Below, piece by piece: positions 14,926-22,878 of a stretch of DNA of 64,000 nucleotides. The position numbers were made by a program, and so were the translations under genes. The number at the start of each line of letters is the position of its first letter. Position 1 is the stretch's first letter. This DNA comes from Flavobacterium sp. 270 (GTDB lineage: Bacteria > Bacteroidota > Bacteroidia > Flavobacteriales > Flavobacteriaceae). The stretch lies in assembly GCF_004368785.1 (NCBI RefSeq), contig NZ_SODM01000005.1:186001-250000 (forward strand), given 5' to 3'. The notes beneath the pieces are model-generated. The model was given only the letters and a program-made list of their open reading frames with translations, searched no databases and was not told the DNA's origin.

Positions 14926-15639
14926 CTATTTTTGCTGCTTTTTAATTTCAGCAACATATTTAGTTAGTTTTTTTCCGTAGAAAGACTGTGCTACTTTTGG
15001 TGTCATCGATTTTTGAATAGTATCCAAGAATTTAACGTTAATGTCATAAATCTCTGCTAACGCAATATAAGGTGCTATTTCGTGATCTTTATTGTTTAAA
15101 GCAAAGTTTGTAGTGTACAAGTATTTTCTTTTGATCGTGTTCTCTTGTTTTGCATTAATGCTGTCAATTGCTTTTTGATCTTGTCTTTTAATTGCTTTAA
15201 AACGTGGTTCTACAAAAGAAAGGTTTTCATCAATAAAACGAGAATTTACTTTTTTGAATTCCTCATATAATTCCTGATTTTTAGATCCAGTGATTTTTGC
15301 GCTCGAAATAAAGTTATCCAGATTAGTATCAATATTAATATTTCCAGGTTCAGCGAAAAACATAATATTATTGTCTAACGAATTTGTTACACCGCGATCA
15401 AGAAATAAATACAACATCTCTGGAGAATCTAATTTTACATTAGTTTCAAAAGCAGAATTTCCATCAATTTTGATGCTGTCAACAGCTACAAGCGCTGTGT
15501 CTACAAATCTTTGTATATATAAAGTTCCGTTTTTTAATCCTTTTATATTTCCAGTAATGTGCACACCGTCAGTAGATTCTTTTTTGCTGCATGATGCTAG
15601 TAAAGCAATAGTAACAAAGGCAATAATAGATTTTTTCAT
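14926..15639 (-). CDS. DUF4369 domain lipoprotein
   Basis: 237 residues starting with a lipoprotein signal (lipobox ALLASC). The region from about residue 28 (HITGNIKGLKNGTLYIQ) to about 120 is the beta-rich DUF4369 domain, often found in front of a thioredoxin-like domain in Bacteroidetes. Here no CxxC thioredoxin domain follows; the C-terminal half is a lysine-rich helical region ending in KKQQK. So it is either a stand-alone member or a remnant of the fused form. Expected in the periplasm on a membrane. Function unknown. Confidence 0.8.
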   Translation of the reverse strand: MKKSIIAFVTIALLASCSKKESTDGVHITGNIKGLKNGTLYIQRFVDTALVAVDSIKIDGNSAFETNVKLDSPEMLYLFLDRGVTNSLDNNIMFFAEPGNINIDTNLDNFISSAKITGSKNQELYEEFKKVNSRFIDENLSFVEPRFKAIKRQDQKAIDSINAKQENTIKRKYLYTTNFALNNKDHEIAPYIALAEIYDINVKFLDTIQKSMTPKVAQSFYGKKLTKYVAEIKKQQK

Positions 15640-15717
15640 TGGTTTTTAGATTTTGGTGCAAAATAAAGAAAATAGTTTAAATCTAAGGAAGTTGATGTTT
15701 TATTTTTAATAAAAATA

Positions 15718-15745
15718 AATCCCAATCTATTTCTAAATTGGGATT
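15718..15745 (-). terminator. Terminator after the 15.8-kb lipoprotein gene
   Basis: AATCCCAAT (15718-15726) pairs with ATTGGGATT (15737-15745); on the minus strand the hairpin is followed by T-rich sequence. It lies 25 bp after that gene's stop. Confidence 0.55.
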
Positions 15746-15769
15746 TCTAAATTTTATGCAAATAGCAAA

Positions 15770-16591
15770 TTACATTATTAAATTATAAGATGCGCCGCTT
15801 TCAGTGGTAAAGGTATATTTACTGTCGCAATCATTGTTTCCGTAATCAATAACACCATTTAATATAGAACCTTCTACTTTTAGCTGTCCTTTAGAAATAA
15901 AAGTACAAGAGTATTTTTTTATTAAAGTTTCCTTTACAGTCAAAGTAAGTGAGGCACCGTTTGGCGCCGTTACCATGTGGCTTCCTTCTGTTATTTCGTA
16001 AACATTATCAGCCAAAACAAGAGGCGTGTCAACTCCGGCAGTCTGTTTTGTCGTGTACATTCCAGAATTAGTAAAAATATTTCCAAGAGGATCTGTTAAC
16101 TTTCCGTTACTCACTTTTCTGCTCCATTGCGGTACAGTTGCAACGGTAGTTGTATTGGTATATTCAATAGTACCGTCAAGTTTTAGGCTGTTAATAAAAT
16201 AATCTATTCTTTCAATCGTCATTTTACTTCCAGTAGTAGTTACAGGACCGGTAAGCGTAACTTTTAATTTTCCTTTTCTGGTAATTTGATTGTCTGTACA
16301 ACCAGTAGTTCCATAATCTACAGTAATTGTTTTAGGATAAGTAGTACCAGAAACAGTAATTGCTGCACATATTCCTGCTGGAGTTTCCGCAGTTTTTGCT
16401 GTTGTACTGCTGGTTGCTACTAATAATCCGGTATTAAGATCCATTTCGTTTGTAGCGTCAATTGTAATAGAAGCTCCAATTGCAGAAACATCAATAGTAT
16501 TGGTTATACCGCCGTCGTCATTGCTGGAACATGAAACGTAAAAAAGTGCTGTTGTGCAAATAGCTGCGAGTAAAAAAATGGTTTTTTTCAT
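15770..16591 (-). CDS. Hypothetical lipoprotein, 273 aa
   Basis: The start is the ATG at 16591 (MKKTIFLLAAICTTALF), because the upstream ATG would put eleven polar residues before a clear lipoprotein signal. The lipobox is FYVSC, followed by SSNDDGG, which resembles the acidic surface-export signal of Bacteroidetes lipoproteins. The mature part is beta-rich and threonine-rich, with cysteines in pairs (GICAAI, GTTGCTDN, YSCTF, NDCDS). I do not recognise the domain. It is preceded by a good -7 element and stands alone. Confidence 0.75.
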   Translation of the reverse strand: MKKTIFLLAAICTTALFYVSCSSNDDGGITNTIDVSAIGASITIDATNEMDLNTGLLVATSSTTAKTAETPAGICAAITVSGTTYPKTITVDYGTTGCTDNQITRKGKLKVTLTGPVTTTGSKMTIERIDYFINSLKLDGTIEYTNTTTVATVPQWSRKVSNGKLTDPLGNIFTNSGMYTTKQTAGVDTPLVLADNVYEITEGSHMVTAPNGASLTLTVKETLIKKYSCTFISKGQLKVEGSILNGVIDYGNNDCDSKYTFTTESGASYNLIM

Positions 16592-16625
16592 GGTTAAATT
16601 TGTTTTAGTTAGATTAAAAGGCATT

Positions 16626-16633
16626 CAAATGTA
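16626..16633 (-). promoter_or_regulatory. -7 promoter element of the hypothetical lipoprotein gene
   Basis: The minus strand reads TACATTTG, matching TAnnTTTG, 34 bp before the chosen ATG. A TTG lies 16 bp further upstream, closer than usual. Confidence 0.45.
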
Positions 16634-16695
16634 ATAAAAAAATAGATTTCAATAAAAAATATCCTGTGGACTGATCTACAGGATATTAACGCATT

Positions 16696-17814
16696 TTATT
16701 TTGTTTTATTTTTTTCTACAATGTCTAACTCATTATTTGTAGCTATTCCCCAGCTTATTCCTAAAAAAGTAACCAGATTATCTGTTTTTTCAAAGTTTTT
16801 TCCAAAGCCCCCGTTTATTGTAAACTGATCATTTATTTTATATTTAAGATTTCCGACAGATCTATAATTGTCTTTTTGATTGGTTCTGTTGATGTATTCG
16901 TAGGCGATTGCAAAGTCATTAAACTGCAATTCAATTTTTGCGCCTACATCCAGATTTTTTTCTTTTACATAAGCTAATGCTGTCGTATCGTAATTCATTT
17001 CATCGATTAAATATCTGGTGTATTGATAAATATTCAAATAGTTTTTATTGGATTTGCTTAGTTTTAAATTCGTGTTTAAGGTAAGCCATGCGCCGTAACG
17101 TCCAAACTTTCCAGATTTAAATTCATTACGATCAAAAAAGTGATTGTAAGCCGTTCCGAAATCAGCAGTAAAAAGCGGTTTGTAATATTCTAAAGAATCA
17201 ATTTTAGAATAAATTTCGGCGGTTAATGCTTTGTATTCTTTCAATTGCGAAAGTTTATTAATCTTGTCCAGATTCCATTTGTTGTATTCCGGAGTTCCCG
17301 ATTCATGTGGGTTTTCTCCAAAAGGCAGATTTTCATCCGTCAAAACTTTAAATCTTTCTAATTTTTCAATCAATTTGGTTACAGATTCTTGTCTTTCTTT
17401 TCTATTAACAGTCAGCAGATTGGTTCTAATTCCGGCGGATACATTTTGAAGTGTATCTTTTTTTATTGCCGCAAAAGAAAAGGATAAGTTTTTATAAGGT
17501 TTAGAATACGCCTTTTGGTTTTCCTTGATCACATAATCTGTTAGATTTCTTTTTTTCTGCGATAATACCCAATACGGTGTAAATTCTAAAGCATAATCGG
17601 TTGGAAATCCTTTACTCGAATTAATATTATTTATCAAACTTACGGTAAAAGCCTGCGTTGTAGATGGCGTATTGATAATGGTTGGCGAATAATCGAGAAT
17701 CGTAAAAGCGGGCGCGTTTGGTAATTCTAAATCTGTTATTTTAATACTATTTGTTTCTTGCGAAAACAATTTTAAACTAATCAGAAATAGAATTATGATG
17801 GCTTTAGTTTTCAT
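16696..17814 (-). CDS. Hypothetical exported protein, probably outer-membrane beta-barrel
   Basis: 372 residues with a Sec signal peptide (residues 1-18, ending KLFSQ). After it, strands alternate with aromatic residues in the way of outer-membrane barrels (YALEFTPYWVL, GAWLTLNTNLKL, FAIAYEYINRT, FTINGGFGKNF). A charged helical insertion lies at about 140-200 (VTKLIEKLERFKVL). I know no named family. Its start codon overlaps the stop of the upstream 138-aa gene by 4 bp (ATGA), so the two are translationally coupled and probably work together. Confidence 0.7.
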   Translation of the reverse strand: MKTKAIIILFLISLKLFSQETNSIKITDLELPNAPAFTILDYSPTIINTPSTTQAFTVSLINNINSSKGFPTDYALEFTPYWVLSQKKRNLTDYVIKENQKAYSKPYKNLSFSFAAIKKDTLQNVSAGIRTNLLTVNRKERQESVTKLIEKLERFKVLTDENLPFGENPHESGTPEYNKWNLDKINKLSQLKEYKALTAEIYSKIDSLEYYKPLFTADFGTAYNHFFDRNEFKSGKFGRYGAWLTLNTNLKLSKSNKNYLNIYQYTRYLIDEMNYDTTALAYVKEKNLDVGAKIELQFNDFAIAYEYINRTNQKDNYRSVGNLKYKINDQFTINGGFGKNFEKTDNLVTFLGISWGIATNNELDIVEKNKTK

Positions 17815-18227
17815 TTGATTTCAATTATTTTAGTTACCAATAAAATAGTTTCATCATCAGAAAGAATCCATTCGTCTTCTTTGCAAGTATAGATTTTACT
17901 TTCGTGAAAATTCCCCGGCTTGTCATCGTCTTCTACCAAATTGTAATTGATTTTTAATTTCTTCAGAAATTCCTCTTTATCTTTTATTTTCTGAAGATCA
18001 AAATAAGTGATAATTACAATTCTGTTCAGGTCTTTATATTCTATGGATTTGCCTACTTCAAAAAAAGCGATATTTCCATTTCCGGGCATAGAATCGTTTA
18101 TGGTTGTTTTTTTCCAGGTTCCTATTTCTTCTTTTTCAACCCAGGTTCGGGATAAGTATTTGTAATCAAAGTTGACTTGTAAAAACAATTTTGATTCTTG
18201 TGCTTCTCTTGTAATAAAGGTTTCCAT
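17811..18227 (-). CDS. Hypothetical cytoplasmic protein, 138 aa
   Basis: First gene of a two-gene unit with the barrel-like protein downstream (4-bp overlap). It has no signal peptide or membrane helix and is rich in charged residues and in Trp (TWVEKEEIGTWKK, KEDEWILSDDE). It may be a small mixed alpha/beta domain. I do not recognise it. The ATG at 18227 is the only sensible start. Confidence 0.65.
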   Translation of the reverse strand: METFITREAQESKLFLQVNFDYKYLSRTWVEKEEIGTWKKTTINDSMPGNGNIAFFEVGKSIEYKDLNRIVIITYFDLQKIKDKEEFLKKLKINYNLVEDDDKPGNFHESKIYTCKEDEWILSDDETILLVTKIIEIK

Positions 18228-18398
18228 GGTATTTTTGGGATTAAAAACGGATGATTTTTAAATGCTTAAAACAAAATGATCTGCATGATTTTAGAAAGAA
18301 TAAAATTACATAATTATGTTTGTTCAAATGTGTATAAATTGTTGCTTTTTAAAGAATTAACTTATAATAAATTTGTTTGATTATTTTATAAAACAAAA

Positions 18399-18426
18399 AA
18401 ACCTGCAAGTCTAAACTTGCAGGTTT
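18399..18426 (-). terminator. htpG terminator
   Basis: AAACCTGCAAGT pairs perfectly with ACTTGCAGGTTT around CTAA, and the minus strand continues with a T-run. It lies 24 bp after the htpG stop. Confidence 0.85.
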
Positions 18427-18449
18427 ACTAATAAGGTATGATTTAAAAC

Positions 18450-20333
18450 TTATTTAATCATCTCGAAACTTCTTTTTACAAAAGCAGTTAAAGCTTCACC
18501 TTTTAAAAGGTTTTGCGATAATTTTGCTAAGTCTAAAGCTTGTTTTACTAAATGTTCCTGATGCGTTTTATCTGCTGTATTCAAGATATTAGTAGCCAAA
18601 TCAGAATTGGTGTTTACTACCAGATTGTACATTTCTGGCATATTTCCCATTCCGAACATTCCGCCACCGCCAGATTGACTCATTTCTTTCATTCTACGCA
18701 TAAATTCTGGTTGCGTAATAATGAATGGAGCTGCTTGGCTGTCCATAGCTTCTAATTGTACGCTGTATGCTTTTGGAATATAAGCTTCTAGCGAAGTTTT
18801 TAAAGTTTCTTTTTCTTCATCAGATAATTTAGAAATCGTGTTTTCGTCTTTCTTGATTAAATTATCAATATGATCAGAATCTACACGAACAAAAGTTACA
18901 TCGCTGTTATCGCCTTCAATTTTTTGAATTAAGTGCGAAATAATCGGAGAGTCTAACAACAATACTTCGTATCCTTTTGCTTTTGCAGTTTCGATATAAG
19001 AATGTTGCGCTTCTTTATTTCCAGCGTAAAGAACAACCAGTTTTCCGTCTTTATCCGTTTGGTTGTCTTTTAGTTTTTCTTTTAATTCTTCAAGCGTAAA
19101 GTAAGTATCGTCAACTGTTGGGTATAATACAAACGCACCCGCTTTTTCGTAGAATTTATCTTCAGAAAGCATTCCGTATTCTAAAACAATTTTAATGTCA
19201 TTCCATTTTGCCTCAAAATCAGCACGGTTTTCATTAAATAAAGCTTTCAATTTATCAGCTACTTTACGAGTGATATAATTTGAAATTTTCTTAACAGCAC
19301 CATCTGCTTGTAAACCAGAACGAGAAACGTTCAATGGAATATCCGGAGAATCAATAACACCTTTTAACATTGTCAAAAATTCAGGTACAATTCCTTCTAC
19401 GTTATCTGTAACGTAAACTTGGTTTTGGTACAATTGAATTTTATCTTTCTGAATCTGCATGTCAGAACCCAATTTTGGGAAATACAGGATTCCAGTTAAG
19501 TTAAATGGGTAATCTACATTTAAGTGAATATTGAACAACGGATCTTCAAATTGCATTGGATACAATTCTCTGTAGAAGTTTTTATAATCTTCATCAGACA
19601 ATTCAGAAGGCTGTTTTGTCCAAGCTGGATTTGGATTGTTGATGATGTTATCTGTTTCAACAGTTTCGTTTACGTAATCTTCTGGAGCATCTTCTGGTTT
19701 AGGAAGTGTTTCAGTTCTAGTTCCGAATTTAATCGGAATAGGCATAAACTTGTTGTATTTGTTTAATAAACCACTGATTTTAGAATCTTCTAAAAATTCT
19801 AAAGAATCTTCAGCAACATGAAGGATAATTTCAGTTCCGCGTGAAGTTTTGTCAGCTGGCTCAAGAGTAAACTCAGGGCTGCCGTCACATGTCCAGTGCG
19901 CTGCAGGTTCGTCTTTGTATGATTTTGTAATGATTTCTACTTTTTCTGCAACCATAAATGCAGAATAAAAACCAAGACCAAAGTGACCAATAATTCCAGA
20001 ATCTTTAGCAGAATCTTTGTATTTGTCTAAGAATTCTTCAGCTCCCGAAAAAGCAACCTGATTGATGTATTTTTCAACCTCGTCTGCCGTCATTCCTAAA
20101 CCTTGATCAATAATGTGGATTTTTTTTCCTTCTTTATCAACCTTAATTTCAATAACCGGATTTCCGTATTCTACTTTAGCTTCGCCAATGCTAATAAGGT
20201 GTTTTAATTTTAAAGTAGCATCGGTTCCGTTTGAAACCAGCTCACGTAAAAAGATTTCGTGATCACTGTACAAGAACTTTTTGATTAAAGGGAAGATGTT
20301 TTCTACTGAAACATTAATTTTACCTGTTGTCAT
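18450..20333 (-). CDS. htpG: Chaperone protein HtpG (Hsp90)
   Basis: An ATP-dependent cytoplasmic chaperone of 627 residues. The GHKL ATPase motifs are clear: ELVSNGTDAT near residue 30, DQGLGMT, and the lid GHFGLGFYS, with GTEIILH closing the domain. The middle domain carries the catalytic Arg region (NVSRSGLQAD). The C-terminal dimerisation domain lacks the eukaryotic MEEVD tail, as usual in bacteria, and has a glycine/methionine-rich loop (SGGGGMFGMGNMPE). It is monocistronic, divergent from the lipocalin-like gene. Confidence 0.97.
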   Translation of the reverse strand: MTTGKINVSVENIFPLIKKFLYSDHEIFLRELVSNGTDATLKLKHLISIGEAKVEYGNPVIEIKVDKEGKKIHIIDQGLGMTADEVEKYINQVAFSGAEEFLDKYKDSAKDSGIIGHFGLGFYSAFMVAEKVEIITKSYKDEPAAHWTCDGSPEFTLEPADKTSRGTEIILHVAEDSLEFLEDSKISGLLNKYNKFMPIPIKFGTRTETLPKPEDAPEDYVNETVETDNIINNPNPAWTKQPSELSDEDYKNFYRELYPMQFEDPLFNIHLNVDYPFNLTGILYFPKLGSDMQIQKDKIQLYQNQVYVTDNVEGIVPEFLTMLKGVIDSPDIPLNVSRSGLQADGAVKKISNYITRKVADKLKALFNENRADFEAKWNDIKIVLEYGMLSEDKFYEKAGAFVLYPTVDDTYFTLEELKEKLKDNQTDKDGKLVVLYAGNKEAQHSYIETAKAKGYEVLLLDSPIISHLIQKIEGDNSDVTFVRVDSDHIDNLIKKDENTISKLSDEEKETLKTSLEAYIPKAYSVQLEAMDSQAAPFIITQPEFMRRMKEMSQSGGGGMFGMGNMPEMYNLVVNTNSDLATNILNTADKTHQEHLVKQALDLAKLSQNLLKGEALTAFVKRSFEMIK

Positions 20334-20476
20334 ACTTTTTTTATTTTTTAGTTTAATGTGATGATAATCATTTAGTCAAATAGAATACCAATTCTTTTTG
20401 GGTGACAAAATGGCGTAAGTGTTAATTTTGAAAGAAAATAATTAGATTTTAAAAGGAATGATATCTCAATGAATCG

Positions 20477-20484
20477 TATATTTG
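20477..20484 (+). promoter_or_regulatory. -7 promoter element of the lipocalin-ompA pair
   Basis: TATATTTG matches TAnnTTTG and lies 51 bp before the ATG at 20536. Confidence 0.5.
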
Positions 20485-20535
20485 TGGTACAATAATTGTT
20501 AAATGTGTAAGTATTAACTTAAATAAATGTATAAA

Positions 20536-21036
20536 ATGAAGAAGATTATTTTCATTTGCATGATTGCCACGATGTTATTTGCGTGTAAATCAGCATCATC
20601 AACAGCTTCAACAGAAGGAACGACTTTATCAAAAAAACTAGACAAATCTACTCAAGTAGCTCTTAAAGGAAATTGGGTACTTACCAATGTAACTTATGCA
20701 GGTTCTGATTATATCAAAGTAAACTCATTTGATCTTGCAGATTCAAAATGCTTTATTGGCAGTACTTGGAGTTTTATTTCAAATAATAACAAAGGAACAA
20801 TGGCGCTTACATCTCCAAGTTGTACGGCTTTTTCTTCTCCAATTGTTTGGAGTATCAATAATCAGGGAATGTTTATTCTAAAAATTCTTGATGCCGGAAT
20901 AAAAGCAAAAAAAGTAAGAGACGGGTATTTACTTAGAGTTTCGGGAGTTACTGAAAGTTCGTTTCAGTTAATTGATAACATTAATGTTGGTGGACAAGTT
21001 AAGGATGTAACTTACCAATTTCAAAGAGCTAATTAA
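20536..21036 (+). CDS. Lipocalin-like lipoprotein
   Basis: 166 residues from the ATG at 20536 (MKKIIFICMIATMLFAC); an in-frame ATG at 20527 adds only three residues. The lipobox is MLFAC. The mature part begins with a Ser/Thr linker and then a compact beta domain with the lipocalin-type start LKGNWVLTNV and closing strand VKDVTYQFQ. Two cysteines (DSKCF and SPSCTAF) could form a disulfide. It is 18 bp upstream of the OmpA-family gene, so the two form an operon of envelope proteins. The ligand is unknown. Confidence 0.8.
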   Translation: MKKIIFICMIATMLFACKSASSTASTEGTTLSKKLDKSTQVALKGNWVLTNVTYAGSDYIKVNSFDLADSKCFIGSTWSFISNNNKGTMALTSPSCTAFSSPIVWSINNQGMFILKILDAGIKAKKVRDGYLLRVSGVTESSFQLIDNINVGGQVKDVTYQFQRAN

Positions 21037-21054
21037 TATTAAAAATATATAAAG

Positions 21055-21750
21055 ATGAAAAAGATAACAGTATTAGGCCTAAGTAGTTTACTTGTATTAT
21101 TTAGTTTATTTACAAGCTGTGATTCAGTAAAAAATGCAAATAATACACAAAAAGGAGCCGGAATTGGTGTTATAGCCGGTGGTGTAATCGGAGCTGTTTT
21201 AGGTAATAATTTAGGTCACGGAGGAAACGCTGCTTTGGGTGCTGCTATTGGTGCTGCCGTTGGTGGTGGAACTGGTGCACTTATTGGAAACAAAATGGAT
21301 AAACAAGCTCGTGAAATCGATCAGGCTTTACCAGGTGCATCTGTTGAAAGAGTAGGTGAAGGTATTCACTTAACTTTAAACGAAAATGCTGTTCGTTTTG
21401 ATACTAACAAATCTACGCTGACAGCTCAGGCAAAAGCAAATTTAGATAAATTAGTTCCTGTATTTAATGAGTACGGAGATACTGATATTCAGATTTTTGG
21501 TTATACAGATAATACTGGAAAACCAGAATATAATTTAACACTTTCAGGACAAAGAGCGGCTTCAGTGCAAGCTTATTTAGCTTCTAAAGGATTAAAATCA
21601 AGCCGTTTCAAAACTTCAGGTTTAGGTATTGTTGATCCAATTGCAACAAACGATACTCCAGAAGGAAGAGCACAAAACCGTCGTGTAGAATTTTCTATTA
21701 CTGCAAACGACAAAATGGTAAATGATGCTAAAGCGGAAGCTGGAAAATAA
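21055..21750 (+). CDS. OmpA-family lipoprotein with glycine-zipper domain
   Basis: 231 residues, signal with lipobox LFTSC. Residues about 35-80 are a glycine-zipper membrane domain (repeated GxxxG, e.g. GVIGAVLGNNLGHGGNAALG). Residues about 105-220 form an OmpA C-terminal peptidoglycan-binding domain with the typical FDTNKSTL, GYTDNTG, LSGQRAASV and NRRVEF motifs, including the Asp and Arg that hold diaminopimelate. This is the YiaD-like arrangement. It anchors the outer membrane to peptidoglycan. It is second in the operon and is followed by a strong terminator. Confidence 0.93.
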   Translation: MKKITVLGLSSLLVLFSLFTSCDSVKNANNTQKGAGIGVIAGGVIGAVLGNNLGHGGNAALGAAIGAAVGGGTGALIGNKMDKQAREIDQALPGASVERVGEGIHLTLNENAVRFDTNKSTLTAQAKANLDKLVPVFNEYGDTDIQIFGYTDNTGKPEYNLTLSGQRAASVQAYLASKGLKSSRFKTSGLGIVDPIATNDTPEGRAQNRRVEFSITANDKMVNDAKAEAGK

Positions 21751-21772
21751 TTTTCTATACAATATAATTAAG

Positions 21773-21805
21773 AAAATGCTGTTCGTAATGAACAGCATTT
21801 TTTTT
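21773..21805 (+). terminator. Terminator of the lipocalin-ompA operon
   Basis: AAAATGCTGTTC pairs with GAACAGCATTTT around GTAAT and is followed by a T-run. Confidence 0.85.
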
Positions 21806-21835
21806 TGACTTTAGAAATTAAACATTGTAAATTTG
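21804..21835 (+). promoter_or_regulatory. Promoter of the ABC ATPase gene (TTTG-N20-TAAATTTG)
   Basis: TTTG at 21804-21807 and TAAATTTG at 21828-21835, 20 bp apart. The -33 box overlaps the T-run of the preceding terminator. The element covers the TTG at 21833, so translation must begin at the ATG 21854. Confidence 0.7.
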
Positions 21836-21853
21836 AACTCTCAATTATATCAC

Positions 21854-22804
21854 ATGCTTGACATTCAAAATATCTCTTTTTCGTATACCGACAAACCTGT
21901 TATAAATAACATATCTTTTACAATAGAAAAAGGCCAAAATATTGCTATTATCGGCGAGAGCGGTTGCGGGAAAAGCACACTGCTTAAGCTCATTTACGGT
22001 TTGTATGATTTGAATGAAGGAGAAATTTTTTATAATCAAACTCCCGTTTTAGGTCCAAAATACAATCTGATTCCCGGAATGCCTTTTATGAAATATCTGG
22101 CTCAGGATTTTGACTTGGCACCTTATGAAACTGTTGCCGAAAATGTTGGAAAGTTTCTTTCTAATGGTTTTGCGAATATGAAAAAACTACGTGTTCAGGA
22201 ATTATTAGAAATGGTAGAAATGGATCAGTTTGCTAATGTGCAGGCTAAATTTTTGAGCGGCGGGCAGCAACAGCGTATTGCTTTGGTAAGAGTTTTGGCA
22301 CTTGAGCCAGAAGTTATTTTGCTGGACGAACCTTTTAGCCAGATTGATGCTTTTCGAAAAAATGCTCTACGCCGAAATTTATTCAGATACTTAAAACAAA
22401 AAGGAATTACCTGTATAATTGCCACGCATGACAGTACAGATGCTTTGTCTTTTGCCGATGAAGCGATTGTAATGCGAAACGGAGAAGTAATCGTAAAGGA
22501 CAATCCGACCAAAATTTACGAAGATCCGGAAACTAAATATGTAGCTTCTCTATTTGGTGAAGTAAACGAAATTGCAACACACTTATTACTTTCGTATGAA
22601 GATGAATCGCATAAAACATTAGTATATCCGCATCAGTTTAAAATGGTTGCAGAATCTAAGCTTTTGGTCAAAATCAGAAGAACTTATTTTAGAGGAAATC
22701 ATTATTTAATCGAAGCTGTTTATAAAAGGCAATTGGTTTTCTTTGAAAGTGAAATCGATCTGCCATTAGAACAAGAAGTATTTTTAGCTTTGAATTATTT
22801 ATAA
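21854..22804 (+). CDS. ABC transporter ATP-binding protein without a partner
   Basis: 316 residues. Walker A is GESGCGKST, the signature is LSGGQQQRIALVR, Walker B is VILLDEPFSQID and the switch His is in IATHD. The signature and the C-terminal extension of about 90 residues after the ATPase core resemble importers for iron, spermidine or sulfate (PotA/FbpC type). No permease or binding protein lies nearby. The start is the ATG at 21854 (MLDIQNISFSY) since the TTG at 21833 lies in the promoter. Substrate unknown. Confidence 0.88.
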   Translation: MLDIQNISFSYTDKPVINNISFTIEKGQNIAIIGESGCGKSTLLKLIYGLYDLNEGEIFYNQTPVLGPKYNLIPGMPFMKYLAQDFDLAPYETVAENVGKFLSNGFANMKKLRVQELLEMVEMDQFANVQAKFLSGGQQQRIALVRVLALEPEVILLDEPFSQIDAFRKNALRRNLFRYLKQKGITCIIATHDSTDALSFADEAIVMRNGEVIVKDNPTKIYEDPETKYVASLFGEVNEIATHLLLSYEDESHKTLVYPHQFKMVAESKLLVKIRRTYFRGNHYLIEAVYKRQLVFFESEIDLPLEQEVFLALNYL

Positions 22805-22819
22805 AATATTAAAAATAGA

Positions 22820-22857
22820 AAACCCGACAAATTTTAAAAATCTGTCGGGTTTGTTTT
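22820..22857. terminator. Terminator after the ABC ATPase gene
   Basis: AAACCCGACA pairs with TGTCGGGTTT, followed by a T-rich stretch. It also lies after the convergent S9 peptidase gene and can serve both. Confidence 0.8.
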
Positions 22858-22878
22858 TATAGAAGAATTGCTTAAAAA

